Source: Dasypus novemcinctus
Taxonomy: Eukaryota > Chordata > Mammalia > Cingulata > Dasypodidae
Length of the DNA: 64,000 nucleotides
Direction of reading: 5' to 3'
NCBI RefSeq assembly: GCF_030445035.2
Contig: NC_092216.1
Location: 18,043,405 to 18,107,404, forward strand
Part shown: in pieces, positions 11,578 through 23,339 of the stretch
Layout: each line of letters opens with the position of its first letter
How positions within the stretch are numbered: the stretch's first letter is position 1
Translations under genes and position numbers: made by a program
The notes under the pieces: generated by a model
Database searches by the model: none
The model's input: the letters and a program-made list of their open reading frames with translations, nothing else
Told to the model about the DNA's origin: nothing

Positions 11578-12800
11578 GTTTTTTTCTTTATTCTCTTTTA
11601 AATGTTACATTAAAAAATGAGGTCCCCATAAAGCCCCCAACCCACCCACCCCACCCCTTCCACATCAACAATCTCTTCCATCACTGCGGCACTTCTACTG
11701 CACCTGGCAAATACATTCTGGAGCACCGCTGCACCACATAGATAGTGGTGCACATTGTAGTCCACACTCTCCCCCAGTCCACCCAGTGGGCTAGGGCAGG
11801 ACACACAGTGTCCAGCATCTGTCCCTGCAGCACCACCCAGGACAACTCCACATCCTGAAAAAGCCCCCACACCATATCTCTTCTTCCATCTCCCTACCAT
11901 CAGCAGCCACCGTGGCCACCTTCTCCACATCGCTACTACAATTTCTTCCCAAACTAATCACAATAGTTTCCCAGCAGAACACCAGTAAATCCACTGGAAT
12001 ACATATTCTATTCCTCCATACTGTGATGGACCATGGGATGGTTATTTCCAGTCCTCCTCTACATCAAGAGGGGGCTTAGATTCCACATGAATGACAGATG
12101 CAATTCTCCTGCTGGTAGCTGTAGACACTCTTGGCTCCCTGGTGTAGTGGGTGACTCTCTTCATCTCCCTGTCAGCTGGCCAGGGTAACTACAACTAACC
12201 AGAGGGTAGGAGCCAAAAGTCTGCTGATGCCAAGGGCCTGGCCATCACATGGACACCAACCCAAATGCCAACCACAGATCCAGTAAAATGAAAAGAAGAA
12301 GCATATGTAGAAAGGTCATATCTGAGCCCAACTCCATCACACTTAGGCACACAAACTCCAAACTAGGACCAACTGACATGGCCCTGAACTCCAGAGCCAA
12401 CTGCCATGATCATTGAACCTCTCTGCAGCCCTCAGGAGAACCAGCACCTGGGTTTCCATCTACCTTGGCTGTCTCTGGCACCCTGCTGTGGCATGCATAA
12501 GCATCACCCCTCTGATGACCTCCTGACTCTCTTTGGAGACTCACAGCCATAAAAACTCACTTGTCCTATCCATTTCCCCCTTTTATCCAAAGTTAAAAAT
12601 AGTTTTTAATACCTGATACTACATGTAGGCTGAAATATTCTGCTGGTCTGAGGTGACCCCTTTATTCAAGGTCTTTTTCTAGTTACATCATCAGCTGGTG
12701 CTTGGTTGTAATCCCTTGGTGCCAGGAAGGCTAATCCCCAGGTGTCATGTCCCATGCTGGGGGCAGGTAATGCATCTACATGCTGAGTTCAGCTAAGAGA
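11578..12800 (-). mobile_element. Lineage-specific L1 3' end, antisense
   Basis: About 1.2 kb of the recurrent L1 3' UTR in reverse, one of the longest uninterrupted copies here. It starts at the reversed poly(A)/'aatgttacatt' end. It passes the reversed 'gttgttgatgtgg', 'catggaccat' and 'ggtcagctgac' landmarks and ends in the region shared with 40.36-40.56 kb (ggtgtcatgtcccatgctgg). Confidence 0.65.
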
Positions 12801-13289
12801 CAGCTATGTCTTTTTAGAGGACAGAACTGAGATATATGAATTTTTGAGAAGAGAGAAATCAGATATTATAATATTTTGAATTGTGATCTTAAAATAGAAT
12901 TTTAAATTCAGTTTTAATTATAGAATTTTAATTTAGCTGATGTTATATACTGCATTTATTCCCCAAGATTGAAGACCCTATATTAATATAATTGCTCATC
13001 TGCCTTTCCTAAAATGTAGAGAGTTGCTTTAAAATATTACCCATCATCATTGACTGTAAGACTGCTGATTAAACTTAAAGGTTTCATTAAAGCACTGTTT
13101 CCAAACTTTATTGTATTAAATATATATATAGTCAAATATGGTATTTTAAACTTATTTGATATGACTATTTCCTCTTGTGTTTTTAACACCAGCTTGATAA
13201 CCAATTAATTTCATTCATTTTAGCCTGTTTGCATTTTAAAGTAGCTTTTGTTTTTACATAGTTTTCTTTTTGAAAATGTGAAATATTTG
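12801..13289. other. AT-rich stretch, nothing recognised
   Basis: Low-complexity AT-rich sequence with no convincing frame or named repeat. Confidence 0.4.
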
Positions 13290-13622
13290 GATAATTTTAA
13301 AGTCAAAATTACATGACCAGGTTTATAAAGAAAAACCTGAATAAACTGTGGCCCCTATCCCCATTCTGTTCCCTCTCACCATAGGTAAGTAATTTGATTT
13401 GTTCTCCAGTGTTTTCTTTTGCAAATATAAGGGAGTATGGGTTCATATATCTCCCATGGCTTACAAAATGCTCTCATAGCTTACACATTGCTTGTAACCT
13501 GGCTTTTTTCACTTAGTGTATTTCTAGAGATCATGCTATATCAATGTGTAGGGGTCTTTCTCATTGTTTTTTTATGGCTGCATATTGTTCCATTGTGTGG
13601 ATCTATCAAGTTCATTCAACCA

Positions 13623-13685
<63 letters not shown>

Positions 13686-14075
13686 CATGTATGTATGAAT
13701 GAATGTATGTATGCATATATTATAGCTTTCATGCATATATCTTTTTGTATTTTTGTCAGTGTCTCTTGGAAATTATATTCCTAGGTTTGGGAATGTTGGA
13801 TCACAGGGTCAATTCTTCTGTAATCTGTGTTTTAATCACTAAATCCTCCACCACAGGGGTGATTCATTTTGTCCCCCCATGAGAAAATTTATGAAAATGT
13901 CTACTTCCTCACAACCTTGTCAAGAGAATATGTTGTAAACGTTTGGGTTTTTCTTCAAACTCAGGTGGGACATGATATCTCAGTGTCTTTCCTGATATGC
14001 ATTTTCTTTAGTAATGAGGTTGGACATTTTTCAAATGTTTGTGGGCTATTTTTAGTTCTTCAGTGATACCTGTCA
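13290..14075 (-). mobile_element. Old L1 3' region, antisense, split by a TA repeat
   Basis: Antisense L1 text such as 'tttttttatggctgcatatt', 'gttccattgtgtgg' and the 'aatgttggatcacaggg' region places this in an ancient L1 family. A TA microsatellite interrupts it at 13623-13680. A 115-codon frame across it is an artefact of the repeat. Confidence 0.6.
13623..13680. repeat. (TA)n microsatellite
   Basis: About 29 uninterrupted TA units followed by imperfect tgtatg units. Long pure TA tracts are length-variable. Confidence 0.95.
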
Positions 14076-14079
14076 TCTC

Positions 14080-14640
14080 TTGATGTGTAACAACATACCG
14101 CAACACTTAGTTAGTCATTTGAATCTATACACATTGGTGATCTCACAGTTTCCATGGTTAAGAGTCTGGCCTGGCTTTGCTGAGTCTTCTGATTCCGGGG
14201 ATCTGCCAGGCTGCAGTGAAAGTGTTGGCTGCAGCTGTGTTCTGATCTGAAGACTCGACTGGGGAAGGAAGCACTTCCTAGCTCCACCAGAGGCTTCTGG
14301 TAGGATTCAGTTCCTCAGTGCCTGACAAGCTGCTGGCCAGGGGTTTCAGTTCCTTGCCGCAGAGCATCTCACAGCATAGTAGCATAGCAGCTGATCATCA
14401 GGGCAAGCAAGCAAGAGGGTGAGAGAGCACTAAGATGGAAGTTGGTCCTTTCCAACCTAATTCCAGAAAGAATATCCCACCACTACTTTTGCTTCCATAT
14501 TCACTTAGAAGCAAGCCCTCAGGTCCAATAGATGCTCAAGGGGAAGGGATCCAACAGGGATATGAACACCAGAGGTGGGGATTACAGGACACCCTGTCAG
14601 AAGCTGCCTACACCCATCTTTATTCATATTTCTAGTGCCT
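14080..14640. repeat. Ancient interspersed repeat, class uncertain
   Basis: Text such as 'gatctcacagtttcc', 'ggctgcagctgtgttctgat', 'ctcagtgcctgac' and 'gaacaccagaggtggggatt' has the order of a widespread eutherian interspersed repeat whose class I cannot name with certainty. Confidence 0.35.
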
Positions 14641-15435
14641 TCTCTTGAATTGTTGGGAATTTTCTTGAGTTTTAGGAGTGCTTGACATATATAAGCAGCA
14701 GTGTTCTAGGTTGAGTGAAAAAAAGTATAACTTCAATTACAGAAACAGTGTCTTGGTCCTTTAATCAATTCTCAGACTTGAGATAGTTTACAGACCCAAA
14801 GCCCCTTAAATGATGGGAAGACGAGGTCTCTTTGGGGAGTGAACAGTTTACACTGCCAAAAATTTGTACCAGTAGGAGGAGGGGTGAGATGGCAGCAGAG
14901 TAAGGCTCCAAGAGTTGGCTTGTCCTGCAAAGCAGTTAATAATCACCCAGAGCTATCTAAAGCACCTGTGTGTGGTGGGACCAGGAGATATCCTGCAACC
15001 TCCTTGAAAGAATGGAAGAAGGAAACTGCCTTTCTGTGGTGAAGATTTGTGGGTAGAGCACTCCACATCCCATCCTCCACTGGTGGTGTAAGTCACCTTG
15101 GGAGCTATTCTGTGGCTAGAGTTGGAAGCTCCAGTTCACAAAACCTGGGGAAGAAGAAGGCATTGACTTCAGCTACTGATTAGTAAATTTGGTAAATTCA
15201 GTAAATTAGTAAATTTGACTAAAGTATAATCCTAAGAACAGCTAAGGTTTGAAACTGTCCAAATCAGAAAGAGGCCTGTAGCCACCATTTTAACTCTGCC
15301 CCTGGTATATGGGGAAAATCAGAGAGATAATAGGGACAGCATTCTTTCTATTCATATTAGATTGCTGCTCTAACCTAGGCTCCAGCCCCACCTGAAGTGG
15401 GGAGCAAACTAGGGGGACATGCACCAGGACCCCTG

Positions 15436-16622
15436 GGCAAGTACAGGCACTTTTGACTGGCAAAGAATGAATAGGTTGCCCGTGGGGATCCATCTCTACT
15501 AATAGGATAGGAGGGGCACTGTGTTTCCTTGGCACCTCTGGGCAACTGCAAGTGCTTTTGCCCTACATAAACAGTTTGTTGAATATCTTTGATTCCATCC
15601 CTTCCCCTTCTTCCATAGAGAGGAAGTGGCTGGTAATTCTTCAGCCTCTCTGAGCAACTGTAGGCAATTTCAGCCTACACAATCTGGATACTCAGACACC
15701 TGTAGCTCCATTCCTGCCACCCCCCTCCCAATAGGATCGGAGGCAAGTGTGTTCCCTCGATCTCTCTAGAAAATGGCAGACACTTCTGGCACACATGGAA
15801 TTTTTTTTTGAGGACCTGGAACTCCATCCCCACCCCCACCTGTGCCCTCTGGACAACTGCAGGTGTTTGGGGTCTGCATGAACTGGACTGTTGGGTGCCT
15901 GTGGCTCCATCCCCATCCCCAGTAGGACGAGGGGAGACAGTGTCTCCACAGCCCTTCTGGGCAACTTCACATCTTTTTGCCCACACAGATCGAATAGTCA
16001 GAGACTTGTGGCTCCATCCCTGTCCCCTAGTAGGGTAGGAGGGGAGCTGTGTTTCTTTAGCCTTTCCAGGAAGTCAGGTCCTTTCAGCCTTCATGGACTG
16101 GACCATTGGGTGCCTGTGGATCCACCCTCACTCCCCATAGGAAAGGAGGAGGATGGTGTTTCCTTTGCCTCTCTGGGCAACTGCAGATGATTTCAGTCCA
16201 CAGAGAATGGTTTGTTGTGCACTTGCGGTTCCATCCACCTCCCTTATTGGGCAAAAGGGACAGTATTCTCAAGCCTCCCTGGGCAACTGCAGTTGCTTTT
16301 GGGTCACACGCTTTAGACTGACCTTGTTGAGGATCCATCCCCACTCCTGGCAGAGGAGGAGGGGAGCCAGTGATAAGTTTTTCTACCTGGTAATTGTGGT
16401 CGGTTCTGACCTAAATTGCTTTGTTTGCTGCTCATCATACCGACAGCTCTATCCTCATACCAGGCAATGGAGGAACGGGCATGCAGCTTCATCAATCTCT
16501 CCAGGCAGCTACAGACTTTCTTGGCCTGCATGGCTTGAATTAATACACATGGTTTTTGGTTCTGTCTCTATCTCTATCCCTGGCTGAGAAGAAAGATGGG
16601 AAAAGATGTATTGGTTCCCAGG
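15436..16622 (+). repeat. L1 5' UTR tandem array, ~108-bp units
   Basis: Eleven head-to-tail units, each opening with a variant of ctgggcaactgcag and carrying a central 'ctccatcccca' and a later 'ggagggga' block. Unit starts are near 15436, 15541, 15653, 15768, 15852, 15960, 16069, 16176, 16282, 16389 and 16504, the last ending near 16622. Spacing is 105-118 bases apart from one 84-base unit. The array lies between the L1 5' end and ORF1, so it is probably the promoter-bearing part of the element. Confidence 0.75.
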
Positions 16623-16759
16623 GCAACAAGGGTAGCATCAACCTCCACAACTTACAGTATGAACTACATCCTCAGCTCCTACTACAAAGTCGGGGGGGAA
16701 GAAAGGGCAAGAAAGTCCTAAACTAAAGAGAGAAACTTCACCCAGAATGCATACTCTAG

Positions 16760-18105
16760 TAAGTGAGAAGCAAAGACGCCAACAAAAAATTTAAATCCAT
16801 ACCAAGAAACAGGAATACATGACCCAGTTGAAGGAACAAGATAAGCCTCCAAATGACAAAAAGGAATCTGAGCATCATAAATATTGAAATTCCCTTCATA
16901 AAGTCAATGAGATGACTAAAGAGATTAAGCATATGAAAAAAGATCCTGAGTGAGCACAGAGGAATTTGAAAGCTTACCCAGAAAAATAGCAGATATTCTG
17001 GGAAAGAAAGACACAATAAATGCAATAAAAAATATACTCAAGCAGCGAGCAGAAGTGACTCAAACAATTGGGCATCTGCCTCCCACATGGGAGCCCCCAG
17101 GTTCAGTTGCTGGTACCTCTTAAAAATGATGAGCATTAACAAGCCTCAATGAGCTGCAATGAGCTGCAAGCAGAAGTGCTCAAATAGTTGTTTTGGGCAC
17201 TCCCTTCCCACATGGGAGGTCCTGGCTTCAGTTCCCTGTGCCACCTGAGGAAGATGAGCAGACAATGAGCAGACAGATGAGGTATCCATCTGGGGGGAAG
17301 CGGAATAAGGAATTATTGGGAAAAAAATACACTGGAAGTATATGACGGACTATTCATGGAGGCAGAAGAAATGATCAGTGAGTTTGAAGATGTGGTCTTG
17401 AAAAGTGAACATCCAAAAGAAGAGATAAAGAAAATAAATGGGAAAAGTTGAACAGGTTCTCAAAAACTAAATGATGGCAAGAGACATGCAAACATACATG
17501 TCATGGGTGTCCCAGAAGGAAAAGAGAAGGCAAAAGGGGCAGACGGAATATTTGAGGAAATAATGGTGAAACTTTCCCAGTCCTATAGTAGCACATAGAT
17601 ATCCACGTCCTAGAAGCACAATATATTCACATACAAATAAAATTTGAACAAACCTACTCTGAAATGCTTACTAATCAGAATGTGAAATACCAAAGGCAAC
17701 AGAGAATTCTGGGAGCAGCAAGAGAAAAGTGATGCATCACATACCAAGGATACCCAATAAGATTAAGTGCTGATTTCTCATCAGAAACCATGGAGGCAAG
17801 AGTGCAGTGGCATAGTATATTTAAGATACTGAAAGAGAAAATTGCCACCCAAGAATCTTTTTAAATATGTTGAGTAAGATTGTCCTTCAAAAATGGGGGT
17901 GAATTCAGGCTGCACAGACAAACAGAAATGGAGAGAGTTTATAACACGAAGACCAGCTTTGCAGGAAATAATAAAAGGAGTGGTACAGCACGAAAAGCAA
18001 AGACAGAAGAAAGGGGCTTGGAAAAGAGTCTAGAAATGAAGATTACATCAGCAAAAACAACTAAAAGTGTAAAACGATTAAAATAAAGTATGACATAAAA
18101 TCCAT
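16760..18105 (+). pseudogene. L1 ORF1 remnant
   Basis: Corresponds to ORF1, the RNA-binding coiled-coil chaperone of L1. The 'gtcatgggtgtcccagaagg' block (about 17500) matches the conserved V-x-G-V-P-E-G segment, as does its paralogue at 60.95 kb. A downstream 'agaattctgggagcagcaag' block marks the C-terminal region. Stops, frameshifts and a SINE cluster disrupt it. Confidence 0.6.
17041..17330 (+). mobile_element. Two adjacent tRNA-derived SINEs (DAS type)
   Basis: Two tandem copies, each with a tRNA-like head (gcagaagtg, then ctcccacatgggag or cttcccacatgggagg, then a 'ggttcagttgctgg' or 'ggcttcagttccctg' B-box remnant). The second continues into a 'gatgagcagacaatgagcag' tail. They sit inside L1 ORF1, with similar aaaaaatatact and aaaaaatacact flanks suggesting a decayed target duplication. 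Confidence 0.55.
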
Positions 18106-18108
18106 GTA

Positions 18109-18572
18109 TTTTTTTTTTTTTTGCTGCGAATACTTATTTATTTATTTGGTCTATTAACACCAAGATCTGCAAAAAACAACCTCTAAACACAGAATAAGAA
18201 AACTTGAACATTAACATTCTTCTTCAACTTTTATGTAAGCTCTGCAGTACGGAAAATATACAAACTTCAAACAGCTGCAAAAATAGTGTCTTTGGGTGAA
18301 AATAGAGTTTCTACATCAATAAAGAAAAATAGGCATTTTTCTAATCCAACCCAGATATGGGCAGGTGGAGAGTATAGTTGCCACTTGCCACCCAGAGGAA
18401 TGCCAGCTCTTCCTCTCCCCCACTACCCACCTGGGGCTTGGACAGACTGGGTTGCTACTTAAGACAATCTTTAGTCAGGGTAAAAGTGAGATGAAAATGC
18501 TCCCTCCTCTGCCAGCAGCTGAATTGGTTGAGTGTTATGGCCCTATAGGGCTGCTTTGGTCAGCTCCTCTAA
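18109..18572 (-). pseudogene. Retrotransposed mRNA 3' end, source unidentified
   Basis: A 14-base T run (18109-18122), overlapping reversed AATAAA signals about 15-25 bases further in, and unique-looking sequence up to about 18572 fit an L1-mobilised mRNA inserted on the minus strand within L1. L1 text resumes at 'gagtaatggtaaaatgag'. I do not recognise the source gene, and no coding frame is evident. Confidence 0.5.
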
Positions 18573-18579
18573 TGAGTAA

Positions 18580-20815
18580 TGGTAAAATGAGTAAAATAGG
18601 AAGTACCTTTACAGTAATAATATTGAATGTTAATGGGTTAAACTCCCCAATCAAAAGATACAGACTGGAGGAATGGATAAGAAATTATGAGCCATCTATA
18701 TGCTGTCTATGAGAGACTCACTTTAGATCCAAAGATACCAATACATTGAAAGTGAAAGGCTGAAGAAAGATATTCCACACATGCAGTAAGAAAGCAAAAT
18801 AAAACAAACCTGGAGCAGTTAGGTTTAAAAGCAAAACTGCTATTAGAGATGAGGAAGAATTTAAAAGCAAGACTTTAGAAGCAAACCTACTGTTAGAGAT
18901 GAAGAAGCTCATTATATACTAATGAAAAGGTAATTCATCAAGAAGAAATAACCATCATAAATATGTGTGCATCTAATCAGGATGCCCCATGATACAGGAG
19001 GCAAACAGTGGCCATACCGAATAGAGAAATGGGTGTCTCTACAATAACATTCGGAGACATCAATATACCACTCTCAGCATTGGATACTACATCTGGACAT
19101 AGGATCAATACAGAAACAGGGAGCTTGAATAATATGATAAATGGACATAACAGACATATATAGAACATTGCACACACATCCAAACAGCAGTATATACATT
19201 CTTTTCAATTGGTCATTTCTGCAGGATAGTCCACATGCTGATTCACAAAGCAGATCATAAGCGATTCAACAAGATCGAAATTATACAAAGCACTTTCTGT
19301 GATCATATGGGAATAAGGCTGGAAATCAAGAAGGGGTGGAAAAGGGAAAATTCACAAATACATGGTGATAAACAACAGCAGTGAGTCAAAGAAGATTTTG
19401 AGAGAAATCAATAAATATCTTGAGATGAATGAAAAGAACAAAAAATACTAGAGTCTGTGGGATGCAGTGAAGGCAGTGCTCAGAAGAAAATTTACAGCCC
19501 TCAATGCTTACATTAAAAAAAAAGTAGAGCTAAAATCAATGACCTAACTACACAGATGAAGGAAGTAGATAAAGAACAAAAAACTAATCCCAAAGCAAGG
19601 AGAAGGAATGAAATAACAAAAAGTAGAGCAGAAATAAATGAAATTGAGTATAAAAACAATAGAGTTAACAAAATCAAAGGTTTGTTATTCAACTTTTAGC
19701 CAGAAAAACTCTTAACCAGACTGAAAAAGAACAAAGATAGAAAATGCAAATACATGAAATAAAAAATGAAAGCTGGGACATTACTACTAACTCCATAAAC
19801 ATAAAAGAGATCATAAGAGGATACTATGAACAGCTGTACACCGAAAGAGTAGACAATGTAAATGAAACAAAAAAATTCCTAAGGAATATATAAACAACCT
19901 ACACTGACTGCAGAGAAAATAGAAGACCTCAACAAATCAATCACAAGGAAAGGAATTGAAACAGTCATCAAGCACCTCCCAAAATGAAAGGCCCAGGAGT
20001 TCTACCAAGCATTCAGAGAAGATTTAATACCAATATTACTTAACCTCTTTTAAAAAAATAGAACAAACAGGAACACTACCAAACTCATTCTATGAAGCCA
20101 GTATCTCCCTAATACCAAAGTCAGGTAAAAATATTACAAAAAATGGAAATTACAGGCCCATTTCCCTGATGAATACGGATGCAAAAATCCTCAACAAAAT
20201 ACTCGCTGATTGAATCTAACGATGCATTAAAAGAATTATTCATCACGATTAAGTGGGTTTTATACCAGGCATGCAAGGATGTTTCAAGACCAGAAAGTCC
20301 ATCAGTGCTAATACACATTAATAAAGAAGAAAAATCACACGATCCTATCCACTGATGCAGAAAAGGAATTCAACAGAATACAGTATCATTTCTTGATAAA
20401 AATTGTATAAAAGATAAGAATTAAAGGAAATTTTCTCAACATGCTAATAACCATATATGAGAAACCCACAGTTAACATTGTACTCAGTGATGAAAGACTT
20501 AAAGCTTTTCTGCTGCGATCAGGAAAAAGACAAGGATGCCCACTGTTACCACTATTATTGAATACAATGATAAAAGGTCTAGCTAAAGCAATCAGGCAAG
20601 AAAAAGAGATAAGTTTAACAAAGGATATAAAACACTTGTATTTAGAAAACTACAATGCAATGTTAAAAGAAATTTTAAAACAACCTAAATAATTGGGAGA
20701 ACGTTCCATGATCATGGAATGGAAGACTAAATATCATTAAGATATAAAGTCTATCCAAATTTACATACAGACTCAAAGCAATCCCAATAAATATTCTACC
20801 AGTATTTACACTTTT
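18580..20815 (+). pseudogene. L1 ORF2 remnant (endonuclease, reverse transcriptase)
   Basis: Shows the endonuclease signature NVNGLNSPIKR (about 18628) and RT signatures [19 protein letters not shown] (about 20150) and YEKPTVNIVLSDERLKAF (about 20456). Just after the RQEKEI segment the frame jumps to a downstream 'LTKDIKHLY' segment, so the catalytic F/Y-A-D-D box is deleted. Many stops and shifts are present. ORF2 would normally supply nicking and target-primed reverse transcription. Confidence 0.7.
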
Positions 20816-20824
20816 CATTTTTCT

Positions 20825-21480
20825 TTTTAATGAAGCTTTAAATTGCAAAAAATACTGTTTAAAAAAATAGTTGATTTATATATGCTCAACTCCCTCCCCC
20901 TTCCACACTCCCATCCTTCAATTAACAATATCCTTCATTATTATGGTGCATTTGTAACAAATGATGTTATAAATTATGAACACATATTGAGAGGCATTGC
21001 TACTAACTTTGGCCTAGAGTTTACATTATAGTTTACTTTCTGTCCCACACAATATTGTAGGTTATGACAAAATATATAATAGCCTGTATCCATCATTGCA
21101 ATGTCAGGCATCACAATTCCAATGTCCCAAAAATACTTCATATTGTTTCCTCATCCTCCCCTCCAAACCTTTGGTGGCCAGTACATTTTATGAGTGATAA
21201 AAATTCTTCCATTGCTAGAATAATAATGAATCTATAATAGAAAACTAATGTCTACTTTATTCCATTGTTCATTCCCCAGTCTGGAGGATTTGGGCATGGT
21301 GATGCCCACTCTGTTTCTAATTGAGATGGGGCTTAGATCCCATGGGGTACATGGATGGAAGTATCTTGTTTGCAGTTGCACTCTCTTGTCTCTGGGATGG
21401 GCCTTGTCCACTCTGCCTATGTGCTTGGGGGATTCTTGCCATCCTATTAGAGAATGTAGCAGGACTCGCCGGGATGGGAA
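20825..21480 (-). mobile_element. Diverged L1 3' end, antisense
   Basis: Reversed copy of the recurrent 3' UTR. 'aacaatatccttcattatta', 'atcccatggggtacatgg' and 'gatgcccac' match its landmarks in order at reduced identity, so it is older than the copies at 34.5 and 41 kb. Confidence 0.5.
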
Positions 21481-22200
21481 GTCATTATTATTTTACCTTT
21501 TTTTTTTTTTCTTTTGTAATTTTTTGTTTGTTTTGATGTGCTAGCATTTTTTTGTCTTTATAGAAAAAAGGTAAATAGATAACATAAAATGTTACTCAGT
21601 ATTCTTTCAGTTACTGTGTGGGTCTCTATCCAAGGAGACCATGCCCCATAAACACTTGAACATATTCATATACCTTAGAGGCATGCCCAGATTCACCCCT
21701 CCCCATACAGCCCACCATCACAGACATCCTGCATCAGTGATCCTCCCCTGCCAAAGATGTGACCTTTCTGTGATCCAAAACCTCTCCAAAATTAGGCTAA
21801 CAAAGTAACCAAATAAAACTAATAAGAAAATGAAATGATTTAAATAAAATACCAAAAAAACTTTTAAATTTGAAATATTCTAAAAAATTTTAGACATCGC
21901 CTTTAATTACCATAGACCTAATATTTTATGTGTACATTAACCATTTCTTCCTTCCAGGATCTTTTTATTTTTCCTCCCATTTTATCATCAAAGAAGCTTT
22001 AGGTTAGAGAAAAGTCACATAGAAAATATAGGGGATTCCCATACACTTAATGCCCTCCCAAATTTATACTATCTTCTATTAGCATTTTACATGCAGATGG
22101 TATATTGGTTACAACTGATCACAAATATTGAAGCACTGTTACTGAACATGGTCAATGGTTTATATTGTGTTTTACATTTTGCACCATACACTTTTATAGA
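21481..22200 (-). other. Mixed AT-rich sequence with another antisense L1 end
   Basis: Nothing recognised up to about 21970. From there to 22200, text such as 'aatataggggattcccatac' and 'cattttacatgcagatgg' reads as another antisense L1 3' end, apparently continuing at 22830 after a sense-strand insertion. Confidence 0.35.
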
Positions 22201-22805
22201 TTTTGGGTTGACAGGGAGGTGAGGAGGGCCAACGACCACACCGAGGAGCCAAGAGTGCCTACAGATGCAAGCAGGAGAATTGCATCTATCACCCATGTGG
22301 AATCTAAGCCCCCTCTTGATGTAGAGGGGGACTGGACATCACCATCCCAGAGTCCACAGGATAGAGTATGGGTTAGAGTGGAATTACTGATGTCCTGTTG
22401 GGGAACTATTGTGATTAGTTAGGGAAGAAATTGTAGTAGTGATGTGGAGAGGATGGTCACGATGGCTGCTGATGGTAGGGAGACGGAAGAAGAGATATGG
22501 CGTGGGGGTATTTTTAGGATTTGGATTTGTCATGGGTCGTGCTGCAGGGATGGATGCTGGACATTGTGTGTCCTGCCCTGGCCCACTGGGTGGACAGGTG
22601 GAGAGTGTGGGCTATAACATGGACCACTATCCATGTGGTTCAGCGGTGCTCCAGAATGTATTCACTAGGTGCAGTGGATGTGCCGTGATGATGAAGAGGT
22701 TGTTGATGTGGGAGGGTTGGGGTGGGTGAGGTGGGGGCTATATGGGGACCTCATTTTTTTAAATGTAACATTTAAAAGAAAATAAAGAAAAAAAAAGACA
22801 CCCCC
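22201..22805 (+). mobile_element. L1 3' end, sense, 5'-truncated
   Basis: Starts at 'gacagggaggtgagg' and runs through 'cccctcttgatgtagag', 'gaagaagagatatggcgtgg' and 'gttgttgatgtggg' to 'atgtaacatttaaaagaaaa' and an A-rich tail. It appears inserted into the antisense L1 end around it. Confidence 0.65.
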
Positions 22806-23339
22806 CCCAAAAAAATAACATAAAATGGGTCTGTTATTGCAAGATCATGCAGAACAATTCTAAATGTCCTATATTCCATCTATTCTAATCTTCCCTCTCC
22901 CTCCCCACAGAAACTATGGTAACCACTAGGTTTCAATTTTTGAAGAATAAGATTCATATTTACTTGCAATAATATTGAGGACTTGACATATTGGTCTGTT
23001 TTATTTTATTAGGCACTGCTTATGTTTATTATGTGGGTCTCCACCCACTGAGATAATGCTATGAAAGATGAATACTTACATATTCCATAGAGGCATGCCA
23101 CAGGTGTGACCTATCCTGCATACCACCATCTACCCGACACCCTGCACCAGTAACCCTCCCCCTGCCATATTTGTGAAAGGAACAATCCCAACAGTGTAGG
23201 TCTAACCACAGACCTGGAAATCCCCAGAGTTCACCTGCTCTTTCCTCCAACCACCCCCCAGTTCCATGGATAGTTCAACACAACCCCCCACACACACACA
23301 TTACTTCCCCTCACAGACCAGTACCACCAAACCCAATCA
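22806..23339. other. No gene; probable old L1 end continued
   Basis: Includes a run of C then A (22800-22815) and text resembling antisense L1 3' UTR. No frame longer than 63 codons. Confidence 0.35.

Larger units (their letters stand above)
14875..20815 (+). mobile_element. Nearly full-length, inactive L1
   Basis: Begins with an L1-type 5' end (ggtgagatggcagcagagta), then a long 5' UTR built of tandem units, an ORF1 region and ORF2 endonuclease and reverse-transcriptase regions. It is interrupted by a SINE cluster (about 17041-17330) and a reversed cDNA insertion (18109-18572). It ends inside ORF2 about where an antisense L1 end begins (20825). Frames are broken many times, so it cannot move. 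Confidence 0.75.

Noticed and set aside
13437-13784. 115-codon frame with an Ile-Tyr run
   Set aside because: Created by the TA microsatellite inside an antisense L1 fragment.
15436-16622. CRISPR array or satellite
   Set aside because: Units are contiguous without spacers, imperfect and embedded in an L1 5' UTR of a mammalian genome.
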